A stretch of 46,721 nt of DNA from Bacteroidetes bacterium QH_7_62_13. Lineage in GTDB: Bacteria; Bacteroidota; Rhodothermia; Rhodothermales; Salinibacteraceae. Positions 1-8,046 of this stretch are shown one piece after another (position 1 is the first letter of the stretch; every line of letters begins with the position of its first letter). The stretch is from NCBI GenBank assembly GCA_003023365.1, contig PXTG01000020.1, forward strand, positions 1 to 46,721, given 5' to 3'. The position numbers were made by a program, and so were the translations under genes. The notes below the pieces were generated by a model, which had not been told where the DNA came from, ran no database searches, and saw nothing but the letters and a program-made list of their open reading frames with translations.

Positions 1-1768
1 CCTCGCCCCGCGCCTCGTGGTAGGCCTGGATGAGACGGAGGCCGGTGTACTCGCCGGACGCCCCGGAATTGGGCTGGAGGGACACGTCGTCGAAGCCCGT
101 GATTTCCGTGAGCTGATCCGACAGCTCCTCGATGACCTGGTGGTAGCCCTCGGCCTGTTCGGCGGGGGCGAAGGGGTGAAGGGTGCCGAACTGCGGATTC
201 GAAATCGGCTGGAGGGCGGCCGTGGGGTTCAGCTTCATCGTGCACGACCCCAGCGGAATCATGCTGTGGATGAGTGAGAGGTCCTTGTCGGCCAGGGACT
301 TGATGTACCGGGTAAGCTCGCCCTCGGAGTGGTACGAGTTGAAGACCTCATGGTCGAGGTAGCTCGTCTGGCGCGGCAGCGGGCCGTCGTAGCCGCTGTC
401 GAGGTCGGCGGCCACCTCCTCGGCGTAGAGCTTCTGCCCGTTCGTGGCGCCGAAGACAGTAAACAGGGCGTCGAGGTCTTCAGCGGTGGTCGTTTCGTCG
501 AGAGCTACGCCCACCGACCCGTCGTCGAAGTAGCGGAGGTTAATCTCGTGGGCCTCGGCCCGCTCGCGGACCTGCTCCTGGGTCATGCCGGCGAGGTCGA
601 TCCGGATCGTATCGAAGAAGGCCTCGTGGCGCACGGTATGACCGGCGCGCTCCAACCCTTCGGCCAGCGTCTTCGCGAGGTCGTGGACCCGGGTCGCAAT
701 CTCACGCAGGCCCTTCGGGCCGTGGTAGACGGCGTACATCGACGCCATCACCGCCAGCAGCACCTGTGCAGTGCAGATGTTGGACGTGGCGCGTCCGCGC
801 CGAATGTGCTGCTCGCGGGTCTGAAGGGCCATGCGGAGCGCCATCTCGCCGTCCGCGTCCTTCGTGACGCCGATCATGCGGCCCGGCACTTGGCGCTGGA
901 AGTCCTCGCGGGTGGCGAAGTAGGCGGCGTGCGGCCCGCCGTAGCCCATCGGCACGCCGAAGCGCTGGGTGGACCCGACGACCACGTCCGCGCCCCACTC
1001 GCCCGGGGCCTCTAGGAGCGTAAGGCTCAGCAGGTCTGCGGCCACGGCCACGTACGCGTCGCCCTCGTGGGCACGGGTGGTCACGTCCCGGCAATCGCGC
1101 ACGGCGCCGTCGGTGGTCGGGTACTGGAGAAGGCAGCCGAACACGTCGTCGCCGAAGACAAAGTGTTCGGGATCCTCCACAATCACGTCCACGCCGATCG
1201 GCTCGGCGCGGCCCTTCACGACCTCGATCGTTTGCGGGTGGCAGTGCTCGGAGACGAAGAAGGTGGAGGCGTCGCTGCGGCGATCCACGCGCTCCAGCAT
1301 CATCATCGCCTCGGCCGCGGCGGTGGCCTCGTCGAGCAGAGAGGCGTTGGCGATCTCCATGCCCGTCAGGTCGATCGTCATGTCCTGGAAGTTAAGCAGT
1401 GCCTCCAGACGGCCCTGCGCGATCTCAGCCTGGTAGGGCGTGTACTGCGTGTACCAGGCCGGGTCCTCCAGAATATTGCGCTGGATGACCGGCGGGGTGT
1501 GGGTGTCGTGGTACCCCATGCCGATGAACGATCGCCAGTTCTCGTTCTTTTCACCGGTGGCCTCCGCGTCGTCGAGGACCTGTTGCTCGGTGCGGGCCGG
1601 GGGCAAATCGAGTGGACGGTCGGTCCGGATTGAGTCCGGAATGGTCGCGTCGACGAGGTCGTCGAGCGACCCGTAGCCGAGCGTATCGAGCATGGCGTCC
1701 ATGTCGGCGTCGGTGGGGCCGATGTGACGCTGCGCAAACGTGTCGGTGAACGAAAGGTCGATGGGCAT
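1..1768 (-). CDS. gcvP: glycine dehydrogenase (aminomethyl-transferring), P-protein; N-terminal part
   Basis: This is the P-protein of the glycine cleavage system, which decarboxylates glycine with pyridoxal phosphate and passes the aminomethyl group to lipoylated H-protein. The first 589 codons are present and the reading frame runs off the left edge, so the PLP-binding lysine of the C-terminal half is not visible. The start at 1768 gives MPIDLSFTDTFAQRHIGP, where RHIGP is the usual P-protein beginning. Family landmarks follow in order: FIGMGYHDTHTPPVI, NPAWYTQYTPYQAEI-like (here DPAWYTQYTPYQAEI), EIANASLLDE, MGYGGPHAAYFA, and SCTMKLNP near the edge. At the window edge the frame reads LQPNSGASGEYTGL, typical of the start of the second half. 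No other gcv gene is in the window. The identification is secure. Confidence 0.97.
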   Translation of the reverse strand, partial: MPIDLSFTDTFAQRHIGPTDADMDAMLDTLGYGSLDDLVDATIPDSIRTDRPLDLPPARTEQQVLDDAEATGEKNENWRSFIGMGYHDTHTPPVIQRNILEDPAWYTQYTPYQAEIAQGRLEALLNFQDMTIDLTGMEIANASLLDEATAAAEAMMMLERVDRRSDASTFFVSEHCHPQTIEVVKGRAEPIGVDVIVEDPEHFVFGDDVFGCLLQYPTTDGAVRDCRDVTTRAHEGDAYVAVAADLLSLTLLEAPGEWGADVVVGSTQRFGVPMGYGGPHAAYFATREDFQRQVPGRMIGVTKDADGEMALRMALQTREQHIRRGRATSNICTAQVLLAVMASMYAVYHGPKGLREIATRVHDLAKTLAEGLERAGHTVRHEAFFDTIRIDLAGMTQEQVRERAEAHEINLRYFDDGSVGVALDETTTAEDLDALFTVFGATNGQKLYAEEVAADLDSGYDGPLPRQTSYLDHEVFNSYHSEGELTRYIKSLADKDLSLIHSMIPLGSCTMKLNPTAALQPISNPQFGTLHPFAPAEQAEGYHQVIEELSDQLTEITGFDDVSLQPNSGASGEYTGLRLIQAYHEARGE

Positions 1769-1894
1769 CGGCGAAGACAAGGCGTTGGGTCAGAAGAGGA
1801 TCACCAGTGAATAACGGCGAAGCACTAAGGTGTATGCTTCATGGGCGCGCGAGGTTGTGACGGATTGCTGAAAAGCTTGCAACAGACGCTCACC

Positions 1895-1920
1895 GCAATC
1901 GCATGTTGCAATCGCATGTT
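1895..1920. repeat. 13-bp perfect tandem duplication
   Basis: GCAATCGCATGTT occurs twice in direct contact, at 1895-1907 and 1908-1920, about 130 bp upstream of the gcvP start. It may be a slippage product or a paired regulator site. Confidence 0.85.
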
Positions 1921-2155
1921 GAAGGTCAACCCGACCGGGGGGAAGCTCACATGCCAAACTTCTTTCGAGTTTGCCGGAAAACGTGTGTGAGTATGGGCGT
2001 CGGCCAGCTTGCCCTGAAAAACGAAGGAGATAACCCTGATCCAAGATACAATTGCCCTGGCAACGGATACTCGGTTGTTTTTATCCGGGTACGCTCCCGA
2101 AGCTAGAAAACCGACCTCAATTATCCACGCTTCGGGAACCAGGTCGGCAGTCGAT

Positions 2156-2185
2156 GCATGATGTTATGCAAGAGGTGCATCATAC
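2156..2185. promoter_or_regulatory. inverted repeat ahead of the antitoxin gene, candidate operator
   Basis: GCATGATGT (2156-2164) faces GCATCATAC (2177-2185). The half sites share GyATGATGy in opposite orientation with a perfect 6-bp ATGATG/CATCAT core. The repeat ends 20 bp before the start of a ribbon-helix-helix gene. Such antitoxins usually repress their own operon at palindromic sites, so an autoregulatory operator is the likely role (inference). Confidence 0.45.
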
Positions 2186-2205
2186 GACCTGATTTTGCCC
2201 ACAAC

Positions 2206-2445
2206 ATGAAACGAGTCACTGTCAATGTCGACGATGAGATTGGAGCCGAGGCGGAGGCCATTGCCGAGGAACAGGGCGTGTCGGTCTCGCAGTTTTACGC
2301 CGAGGCCGTCGAGGCGGCCATTCGCGAGCACAAGCGACAACAGGCGCTTCAGCGCATTGAGGACGAAGTGATCGGAGCGGGTGCGTCGGTGTCCCGAGAA
2401 GAATTCGACGAGGCGCAGCGCAACCTCCGGACGGACGATTCATAG
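2206..2445 (+). CDS. ribbon-helix-helix antitoxin-like protein
   Basis: The protein has 79 residues. The N-terminus MKRVTVNVDDEIGAEAEAIA gives the beta strand with alternating residues followed by two helices (AEAIAEEQGVSVSQFYAEAVEAAIREHK), as in CopG/Arc-type DNA-binding antitoxins. The charged C-terminal tail (around 50-79) would be the toxin-binding part. An in-frame ATG 48 bp upstream exists, but the start at 2206 begins directly with the RHH strand and leaves the inverted repeat in the leader. The PIN-domain gene starts 32 bp downstream, so the two form a VapBC-like module. The antitoxin would neutralise the nuclease and repress the operon. The fold is well supported; partner specificity is inferred. 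Confidence 0.82.
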   Translation: MKRVTVNVDDEIGAEAEAIAEEQGVSVSQFYAEAVEAAIREHKRQQALQRIEDEVIGAGASVSREEFDEAQRNLRTDDS

Positions 2446-2477
2446 CGACGGTAGTTTTCTCGCGACTCCCAACGGGT

Positions 2478-2879
2478 ATGCACTACGCGCTTGACACCGG
2501 GTACTTTTTTGCTCTCCTCGATCAGCCGAGCGACACGGTACGGTCGGTGTGGCACGAACTCCGAGACGGCCCCACGACGGGGATCGCTGCCGGGAGCGTT
2601 CTCTTCGAATTGAAGCGTCACGCACTCGTGGGACGGCTTCCCTCTTCGGAGATCGATACTCTCGTCACGCTGGCCGGTACTGCCTTTCAAATCGTGTGGA
2701 TGGATTCGATCCCTCGCGCCGAGCGGGCGGCGGGTCTGGCGCATGGAGAAGGACTCTCAATGGCCGACGCACTCGTTTTGATGGCGGCCCTTGAGGCGGA
2801 CGCCACTCGGCTCTACACGGGCGTCCATGATTTGCTGGCGCTCGACGGATTTGGGGCTCTCGAGATCGTTGAGGTGTAG
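2478..2879 (+). CDS. PIN-domain ribonuclease, VapC-like toxin
   Basis: The protein has 133 residues, the usual size for a VapC toxin. The PIN signature starts at the N-terminus with YALDTGYFFALLD (acidic residue D6). The second acidic site lies in SVLFELKRHAL near residue 44 and the third in LSMADALVLMAAL near residue 96. The final motif is divergent: LYTGVHDLLAL near residue 115, where many VapCs have TxD. These residues normally bind Mg2+/Mn2+ for RNA cleavage. It lies 32 bp behind the RHH antitoxin gene on the same strand. The module is a stand-alone type II toxin-antitoxin pair. The RNA target cannot be read from the sequence. Confidence 0.85.
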   Translation: MHYALDTGYFFALLDQPSDTVRSVWHELRDGPTTGIAAGSVLFELKRHALVGRLPSSEIDTLVTLAGTAFQIVWMDSIPRAERAAGLAHGEGLSMADALVLMAALEADATRLYTGVHDLLALDGFGALEIVEV

Positions 2880-2910
2880 GAGACTGGTAACGCCAGAGGG
2901 CCGTTTCTGA

Positions 2911-3405
2911 CTACGCAGTATTGACCTGGGCGGGCGGCTGCAGGGACGGAAGTTCGTCGCGGGGCGCGTCGCTGGCCACCCACCGGGCGAGGAAGCGCCG
3001 GATGCGGTGCAGGCCCCACTCGGGACACCTCCAGAACCGGAGATCATGCTGAAGGGTCCCATTGGAGATCTTCACCTCTATCCGAAAGCCCAACTCGCAC
3101 TTTTGGTCGCCGACGTGAAAGACCGCCCAGAATGGATCACCGAGGTGGGTTAGTAGGCGCCTGACAGCCGCCCGGTCCGCGGGCCGCATCGTGACGTAGC
3201 CCTGGAATTGCGCCTCCGCGGCGTCGCCCGGGCGCGCCCTCTTCGTTTCGACGCCGTCGATCCCGTCGAGGCGGTTGCGAAGGGTCAGCTCGCTGGTGGC
3301 GGACGACGGGGACAGGGTAGCGACACATAGTGCGGAGAACGGCGGACGGGCACAGAGACATTTGCGCGGCTTGCGCCTGGAGTACGGACCCCGTGTCAGC
3401 TCCAA
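2911..3405 (-). CDS. hypothetical protein
   Basis: I do not recognise this protein. The frame codes 164 residues from a TTG at 3405, and the true start is uncertain because the first 30 or so residues look unlike protein. From about residue 35 it is protein-like, with alternating hydrophobic and charged stretches (TLRNRLDGIDGVETKRARP, FWAVFHVGDQKCELGFRIEV, LQHDLRFWRCPEWGLHRI). The gene converges on the PIN toxin gene with 31 bp between stops. It has no signal peptide or membrane segment. It could be a spurious frame, as GC-rich DNA holds long open frames by chance. Confidence 0.4.
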   Translation of the reverse strand: MELTRGPYSRRKPRKCLCARPPFSALCVATLSPSSATSELTLRNRLDGIDGVETKRARPGDAAEAQFQGYVTMRPADRAAVRRLLTHLGDPFWAVFHVGDQKCELGFRIEVKISNGTLQHDLRFWRCPEWGLHRIRRFLARWVASDAPRDELPSLQPPAQVNTA

Positions 3406-3497
3406 ACATCGGAAACGGGGACGGACGAACGGTTTCCGACCGTGATCGTCAAAGAGGGTGATCGGTCGTTATCTTCCCTTCGTGCAGTGTTGCTCGG

Positions 3498-3827
3498 ATG
3501 AAGACGCACTCTAAATCCCCCCAAGACCGTTCGTCCAACCTTCCGGAACGAGAGCAGGAGATCGCCGAGCGGGTCCGACAGTCCCTACACCTCTCACCTT
3601 CGATGCCACTGGACGAGGTTGCGGACCGGTTTCGGCACAGTGCGGTGTGGCGGCGCGAACGGATGGGACTGGCGGGCGAAGAGTTGCGCGATCGGCTGTG
3701 GGGAATAAGTCAACCCATTCTACGATTTCTCTGGGGACGGGTACGGAGCGGGTGGGCGTGGCTGCGTGGAGTGGAGCCCAACGAGCCATCCCGACCCGAT
3801 GGGGAAAACGGAGGCAAGATCCCTTGA
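3498..3827 (+). CDS. hypothetical protein, 109 residues
   Basis: I do not recognise this protein. It is basic and helical in the middle (EREQEIAERVRQSLHLSP, MPLDEVADRFRHSAVWRRER), followed by an amphipathic Trp-rich stretch (WGISQPILRFLWGRVRSGWAWLRG) that could lie on a membrane surface, and a polar tail. The ATG at 3498 is the only good start. The surrounding codon use agrees moderately with the neighbours. It is monocistronic, with about 200 bp of non-coding DNA before the convergent uspA stop. Confidence 0.5.
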   Translation: MKTHSKSPQDRSSNLPEREQEIAERVRQSLHLSPSMPLDEVADRFRHSAVWRRERMGLAGEELRDRLWGISQPILRFLWGRVRSGWAWLRGVEPNEPSRPDGENGGKIP

Positions 3828-3961
3828 AAGACGAATCGATGGGCAGTAGAGGAGACCGCTCGCGACAACCAGGGCAAGGATCGTCGCGCCGATTCTTCAT
3901 TCAACTTATCCCCCTGTGCACGTCTGTGCCGTCCAATGATAGACGCCAGCTGAGGATTTAG

Positions 3962-3988
3962 AAAACAAGTGCTGATCCTCTGTTCAGC
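3962..3988 (-). terminator. weak hairpin downstream of the universal stress gene
   Basis: Read on the minus strand, GCTGA (3984-3988) pairs with TCAGC (3971-3975) over an 8-nt loop and is followed after a few bases by TTTTC. It lies about 40 bp past the uspA stop. The stem is only 5 bp, so this is a weak candidate. Confidence 0.3.
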
Positions 3989-4028
3989 GAACGGGGATAT
4001 GGACGGAGGGATATAGGGGCCCAGCGCG

Positions 4029-4961
4029 TCATTCTCGTTCGTCTGTATCTGATACCAGCGACTTCCCGAAGCTCTTGAGCGTAAAGACGGGACAGGGGGC
4101 CCGTCGCACCACCTTCTCCGCTACGCTGCCAATGAGAAAGCGCTCCAGGCCGGTGCGGCCGTGCGTCGCCATCACGATGAGGTCGGCCACCTGGTCCTCG
4201 GCGAACTCGACGATGTCACGAGCGGCGTTTCCGGCTAGCACGTGCACGTTTACCGGGTCGGTGCGCAGGTCGAGCTCCGACGCCAGCGTTTCGAGGGCTT
4301 CGCGGGCGCGGTCCTGTACGTTGGGGGCGGAGGGGGCGAGCGGATCGAGGCCGTAGACGTTCGGGTAGGCGGCCTCCTCCACGACGTGGAGCAGGTCGAG
4401 CGGGGCGGCGTACGACTCGGACAGGGCCGCCGCGTGGTTCAGCACGAGCTCCGACTGATCGGAGAGATCGACGGGGGCGAGTACACGGTTGATGGCGGGA
4501 CCGGCTCCTTCGTCGCGCGCCAGCACGGTGAAGACGGGACAGGGCGCGCGGCGGACCACCACCTCCGAGACGCTCCCGCTCAGTAGGCGATTCATGCCCC
4601 GACGGCCCCGCGTGCCCATCACCACCAGGTCGATATCTTGTTCTTCCGCCCGGTTCACGATGGCGTCCGGCGGGGAGTCGCTGTTCGTCTGGGCGTAGAC
4701 GACCGGCACGGTGCCGCGCTCCTGCGTTACGGTCTGGACGTCCATCTTCCGCACCGCTTCTTCGTCGGGCGTTTCCTCCGCCGACCGCACGGGAAGGAAA
4801 TCCATCGGGTTGGCACTCTCGTCCGCGTCGGGGCCCACCACGTTAAAGACGTGGATCGTAGCGTTGTACTGGAGGGCGAGATGGGCGGCGTGGGCAAACG
4901 CCCCTTCAGCCACGTCCGAAAAGTCGGTGGGGAAAAGGATCGTATCCAGGTTCAGCGTCAT
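4029..4961 (-). CDS. tandem universal stress protein (two UspA domains)
   Basis: The protein has 310 residues made of two UspA domains of about 150 residues each. Both keep the ATP-binding signature G-x2-G-x9-G-S: MGTRGRRGMNRLLSGSVSE in the first and MATHGRTGLERFLIGSVAE in the second. Each is followed by the same phrase, VVRRAPCPVF, which marks an internal duplication. The start MTLNLDTILFPTDFSD at 4961 matches the family; the frame stays open to 5066, but that extension looks like leader. No membrane segment is present, so it should be cytoplasmic. Such proteins bind ATP and help survival under stress; the exact role here is unknown. The leader shows no purine-rich ribosome-binding site. Confidence 0.93.
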   Translation of the reverse strand: MTLNLDTILFPTDFSDVAEGAFAHAAHLALQYNATIHVFNVVGPDADESANPMDFLPVRSAEETPDEEAVRKMDVQTVTQERGTVPVVYAQTNSDSPPDAIVNRAEEQDIDLVVMGTRGRRGMNRLLSGSVSEVVVRRAPCPVFTVLARDEGAGPAINRVLAPVDLSDQSELVLNHAAALSESYAAPLDLLHVVEEAAYPNVYGLDPLAPSAPNVQDRAREALETLASELDLRTDPVNVHVLAGNAARDIVEFAEDQVADLIVMATHGRTGLERFLIGSVAEKVVRRAPCPVFTLKSFGKSLVSDTDERE

Positions 4962-5467
4962 GGGGAAAAAGGGAAAAGAAAGGGGCGAGTGGGGGCGAGG
5001 CGTCCGTCTGTATGGGCCGTACAGGATAACGAGCACGACGGGAGAAGACAAAGAGCAGAGGCACAAACTTAGGTCGGTGCGGAAAGCCTCAGCTCGTTCT
5101 GTTTTTGGGCGATGCCCGGAACGTTCGGGAGCGCAGGGAAGACGAGAAAATGGAATGTGGGAGGAGGCCCCATGTCGGCGGCCGAAACCGTTCCACAGGG
5201 GACGGTCGCAGAATTCGCATCTTTCCCGGGCTCAACTGGTAGGACGCAGGAAGCCTCACACGAAGATCTCAGCCGCCCAGAGCCTGTGCCCCCGTGCCCC
5301 AACACTTTTGCTTCTCGATTGGGGGGATCGACCGGACGTAGACGCATAGTGAGACCCTCAGGGAGACTGCTATCCCCAAATTTGATAAGTGAGAGATGGA
5401 CGCAGTCGCTGCGCTTCCTTACATTGCATGACTGTACACTCGTTGCCCTCACAGGTCTATCGGTCTT
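4962..5467. other. 506-bp intergenic region between divergent uspA and the FN3-like gene
   Basis: No frame here looks like a gene. The stretch holds two outward promoters that I cannot place precisely. It contains GAACGTTCGGGA at 5119-5130, a 12-mer that recurs at 24691-24702 upstream of the alpha/beta hydrolase gene. Confidence 0.5.
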
Positions 5468-6316
5468 ATGGCCACCACAGCCTCTCGCCCCCAAGACGTG
5501 CCGACCATCTCCAAGCCCACGCCGAACCCCACCCATCCGGTGGCCGGCCGGTCGGTGACGGATGGCGCTCCGACGTTTGAATGGACGTCGGTGCCCGACG
5601 CGGATCGCTATCGTCTTCAGCTCGCCGCGTCCGACGACTTCGAGACGATCTACTACGACGAGGCCGTTGAGGGACCGACCTCGCTGACCCCCACGGACGT
5701 GTTGCCGGACGGGGCGACGACTGTTGTGTGGCGGGTGCGGGTCGAGGACGATACGGAAACGTCCTGGAGCACCCCGGCTCACTTTGATGTCTCCGGGACC
5801 GGTGCCGAAACCGACGACGCACAATTTCTGGTTGATGCGCCTCCGGTCCCGATTCACCCAGTTGAGGGCGATGCTGTCGATGCCCACCTGGCGACGTTCA
5901 CGTGGGAGCTCGTTCCGAAGGCGAGCGGGTATAAGATCCAGATTGGAACCACCGATGCGTTCGACGAACCGATCGTGGACCTCTCCTTCGATCGCGTTAC
6001 CTCGGTTACCCTTTCCGATGCTTTGGAGGGGGAGAAATCGACGCTATACTGGCGCGTGTGCGCCCTCTTCCCCGATGATACCAGCGGGCCCTGGAGCGAA
6101 GCCGCCCGCTTTGGAACTGATTCCGAGACGGTGGAGGTGAAAAGCGATGACGACGCGCCCACGTCTTCGTCGTCCTCGGCTGCCCCGCCGAAGAATTCAC
6201 CGGTGGCGGCCGGCCCCGCCCAGCGGGCTCATACGAGCACGGCGATGGCGATGACGTTCGTCCTCGTCCTCGTCGTCAGTTTTATAGCGACGATCCTTAT
6301 GATCGCGTTGCTTTGA
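5468..6316 (+). CDS. tail-anchored protein with two fibronectin-III-like domains
   Basis: The protein has 282 residues. Two beta-sandwich repeats of about 95 residues are visible. The first has PTFEWTSVPDADRYRLQLAAS with VVWRVRVED, and the second has ATFTWELVPKASGYKIQIGT with LYWRVCALF and GPWSEAARF. This W..v..a..Y.lqi..d / YWRV..... / G.WS pattern is typical of bacterial FN3-like domains. A Ser/Pro-rich linker (about 222-255) leads to one C-terminal hydrophobic helix (TFVLVLVVSFIATILMIALL). With no signal peptide, the FN3 part should face the cytoplasm unless it is exported unusually. The lactate dehydrogenase gene starts 55 bp downstream on the same strand. The partner is unknown. Confidence 0.8.
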   Translation: MATTASRPQDVPTISKPTPNPTHPVAGRSVTDGAPTFEWTSVPDADRYRLQLAASDDFETIYYDEAVEGPTSLTPTDVLPDGATTVVWRVRVEDDTETSWSTPAHFDVSGTGAETDDAQFLVDAPPVPIHPVEGDAVDAHLATFTWELVPKASGYKIQIGTTDAFDEPIVDLSFDRVTSVTLSDALEGEKSTLYWRVCALFPDDTSGPWSEAARFGTDSETVEVKSDDDAPTSSSSSAAPPKNSPVAAGPAQRAHTSTAMAMTFVLVLVVSFIATILMIALL

Positions 6317-6371
6317 TTGAGGGGCCTTCGCGTGTCCCCCCAGAACCTGATTCACATCGCCCGCCACCTCT

Positions 6372-7316
6372 ATGATTCAACGTAGGACTGTTGGCGTCGT
6401 CGGGGCCGGAAACGTGGGGACGGCGGCCGCTTATGCACTCTTCAATCAGGGATTGGCCAGCGAAATTCTTCTTCTCGACGAGGATGACCGACGTGCCGAG
6501 GGGGAAGCCATGGACCTGATGCACGGGCAGTTCTTGGTAGGAGGGGTAACCTGCCGGGCCGTCGAGTATTCGGCGATGGGGGACGCGCAGGTGATCGTTC
6601 TCTCGGCGGGGGCTAGCCAGCAGTCCGCCGACGACACGCGCCTCGACCTGCTCGCCCGCAACGCGCGCATCTTCCGGACCATCATCGATCGGCTCGATGA
6701 GCACGCCCCGGAGGCCATCCTACTGGTTGCCACCAATCCAGTAGACGTGCTCACGTATCTGTCTCAAGAGATGAGTGACCGGCCCAATGAGCGCATCATC
6801 GGCACAGGAACGCTACTGGATACGGCGCGATTTCGGGCCCTCCTCGGACGGTACTACGGCGTGGATCCCCGCTCGGTACACGCCTACATCCTCGGGGAGC
6901 ACGGAGACTCGGAGGTCCCCATTTGGAGTAACGCGACAATCGGGGGACAGCGCATACAGGGACGTACCGTGTTGGGACGAGAGTGGGAGCGCGAAACGAT
7001 GCAGTCGATCTTCGAGCAGTCCCGCGATGCCGCCTACGAAATCGTTGACCGAAAGGGGCACACCGACTCGGCCATCGGGGTCGTGATCGCGCGCATCGTG
7101 CGGGCCATCGTAGAGGACCAGCGGAACGTGCTTCCCGTCAGTGTGCGGCCGCAAGGGGCCTACGGCATCCGCGACGTATGCTTGAGTACGCCCTGTGTGG
7201 TCGGCATCGAAGGGGTGAAATCCCACGTGGTGCCCGACTTGGTGGACGACGAAGAGGAGGCCTTGCGGGCGTCGGCGGAGACGCTTCGCCGAAGCCGCGC
7301 TGGTTTGGACCTGTAA
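6372..7316 (+). CDS. ldh: L-lactate dehydrogenase
   Basis: The 314-residue protein belongs to the NAD-dependent lactate/malate dehydrogenase family. It has the dinucleotide motif GVVGAGNVGTAAA at residues 8-20, the phrase NPVDVLTY, and GTGTLLDTARFR with the catalytic Asp and the substrate Arg. The proton-relay His lies in ILGEHGDSEVP near residue 177. The mobile substrate loop reads AGASQQSADDTRLDLL. Gln at the specificity position points to lactate rather than malate, where Arg is expected. The loop seems one residue longer than the usual AGxNQKPGETRL, so specificity is not certain. It catalyses pyruvate + NADH to lactate. It follows the FN3-like gene by 55 bp and converges on the gene ending at 7548. 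Confidence 0.88.
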   Translation: MIQRRTVGVVGAGNVGTAAAYALFNQGLASEILLLDEDDRRAEGEAMDLMHGQFLVGGVTCRAVEYSAMGDAQVIVLSAGASQQSADDTRLDLLARNARIFRTIIDRLDEHAPEAILLVATNPVDVLTYLSQEMSDRPNERIIGTGTLLDTARFRALLGRYYGVDPRSVHAYILGEHGDSEVPIWSNATIGGQRIQGRTVLGREWERETMQSIFEQSRDAAYEIVDRKGHTDSAIGVVIARIVRAIVEDQRNVLPVSVRPQGAYGIRDVCLSTPCVVGIEGVKSHVVPDLVDDEEEALRASAETLRRSRAGLDL

Positions 7317-7384
7317 TACGGAATCCGTTCGATAATGTCGGGATGTTAGAGAAGATGATCCTTCCGAACGAATGGAGTTTTATC

Positions 7385-7424
7385 CAGACGTTCCAACGTA
7401 AAGCGTTGAACGTTAGAACGTTAT
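7385..7424. repeat. cluster of AACGTT-type repeats downstream of ldh
   Basis: Within 40 bp the motif ACGTT/AACGT occurs repeatedly, including GAACGTT-A-GAACGTT in direct order near 7408-7421. It sits in the convergent gap between ldh and the gene ending at 7548. No clear terminator with a T-run is associated with it. Confidence 0.5.
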
Positions 7425-7547
7425 GAGTAGGAAAAACCGATTGCTCGGGTACGCATTCCTTTTCTGGAAGCAGACATTTCGAACTAGAAACGGTATAACA
7501 CAAACGGTGGGGGTCTGGGAAACGGCTTCGTGCCGGCCCGACGGGAG

Positions 7548-7901
7548 CTACGCGCTCTCGGGGCCCGACTCGTCGGCGGACCAGTAGGGAAGCACGGCGT
7601 CCTCCACGTACGCCTTCACCCCGTCGCGGCCGGTGAGCCTGAGCCAGACGGGGCCGTGATCCGGGGTTACGTCCAGTTGGAAGCGAAAGAACGGACAGCA
7701 GAGGCGCTCGCGGGCAACGAAGGCCCCGGCCCGGGCGACGACATCCGTGTCGGGTGGGAGGCGGAAGGCGTATCCGTCGTCCAGCTCACGCAGGTCGGTG
7801 ACGGCCTCAAAGACGGTCTCGGCCGCTCGCTGGTGCTCGTCGCGGTCGTCGTCCTCGATCGCGGAGAGGTTGCAGGCAATGGGTGGGGCGTCGGAGGACA
7901 T
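7548..7901 (-). CDS. conserved protein with an ERLCCPFFRF motif
   Basis: The 117-residue protein starts MSSDAPPIACNLSAI. Its central phrase DGYAFRLPPD is followed by a dicysteine motif, RERLCCPFFRFQL, and by GPVWLRLTGRDGVKAYVE. I recall this combination from a family of small conserved proteins found in varied bacteria, sometimes near mercury or arsenic genes. The vicinal cysteines suggest metal or redox chemistry, but no function is established to my knowledge. The start at 7901 was chosen because the frame upstream is not protein-like. There is no signal peptide. ispG lies 145 bp upstream on the same strand. Confidence 0.8.
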   Translation of the reverse strand: MSSDAPPIACNLSAIEDDDRDEHQRAAETVFEAVTDLRELDDGYAFRLPPDTDVVARAGAFVARERLCCPFFRFQLDVTPDHGPVWLRLTGRDGVKAYVEDAVLPYWSADESGPESA

Positions 7902-8046
7902 GTCAGAAACGGGACTATTTATTCGACAATTCGATAATTGTAAAAGTAAAGAATGGATCGTTTCGGGGGAGGGGGAGCTTTGGCGAGTCTGCACGGGACC
8001 GGCCGGAAGCGACGGAGACGGTCCCCGACTCCTCTGGAGCCGGGGG

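Larger units (their letters stand above)
1769..2205. other. 437-bp intergenic region between divergent gcvP and the antitoxin gene
   Basis: No convincing coding frame is seen. The stretch must hold the gcvP promoter (minus) and the toxin-antitoxin promoter (plus). It contains a 13-bp tandem duplication at 1895-1920 and an inverted repeat at 2156-2185, both listed separately. I looked for a glycine riboswitch on the minus strand ahead of gcvP and saw no match to its conserved core. Confidence 0.6.

Noticed and set aside
1769-2205. Possible glycine riboswitch ahead of gcvP
   Set aside because: The minus strand was read for the conserved glycine-aptamer core and nothing close was seen.
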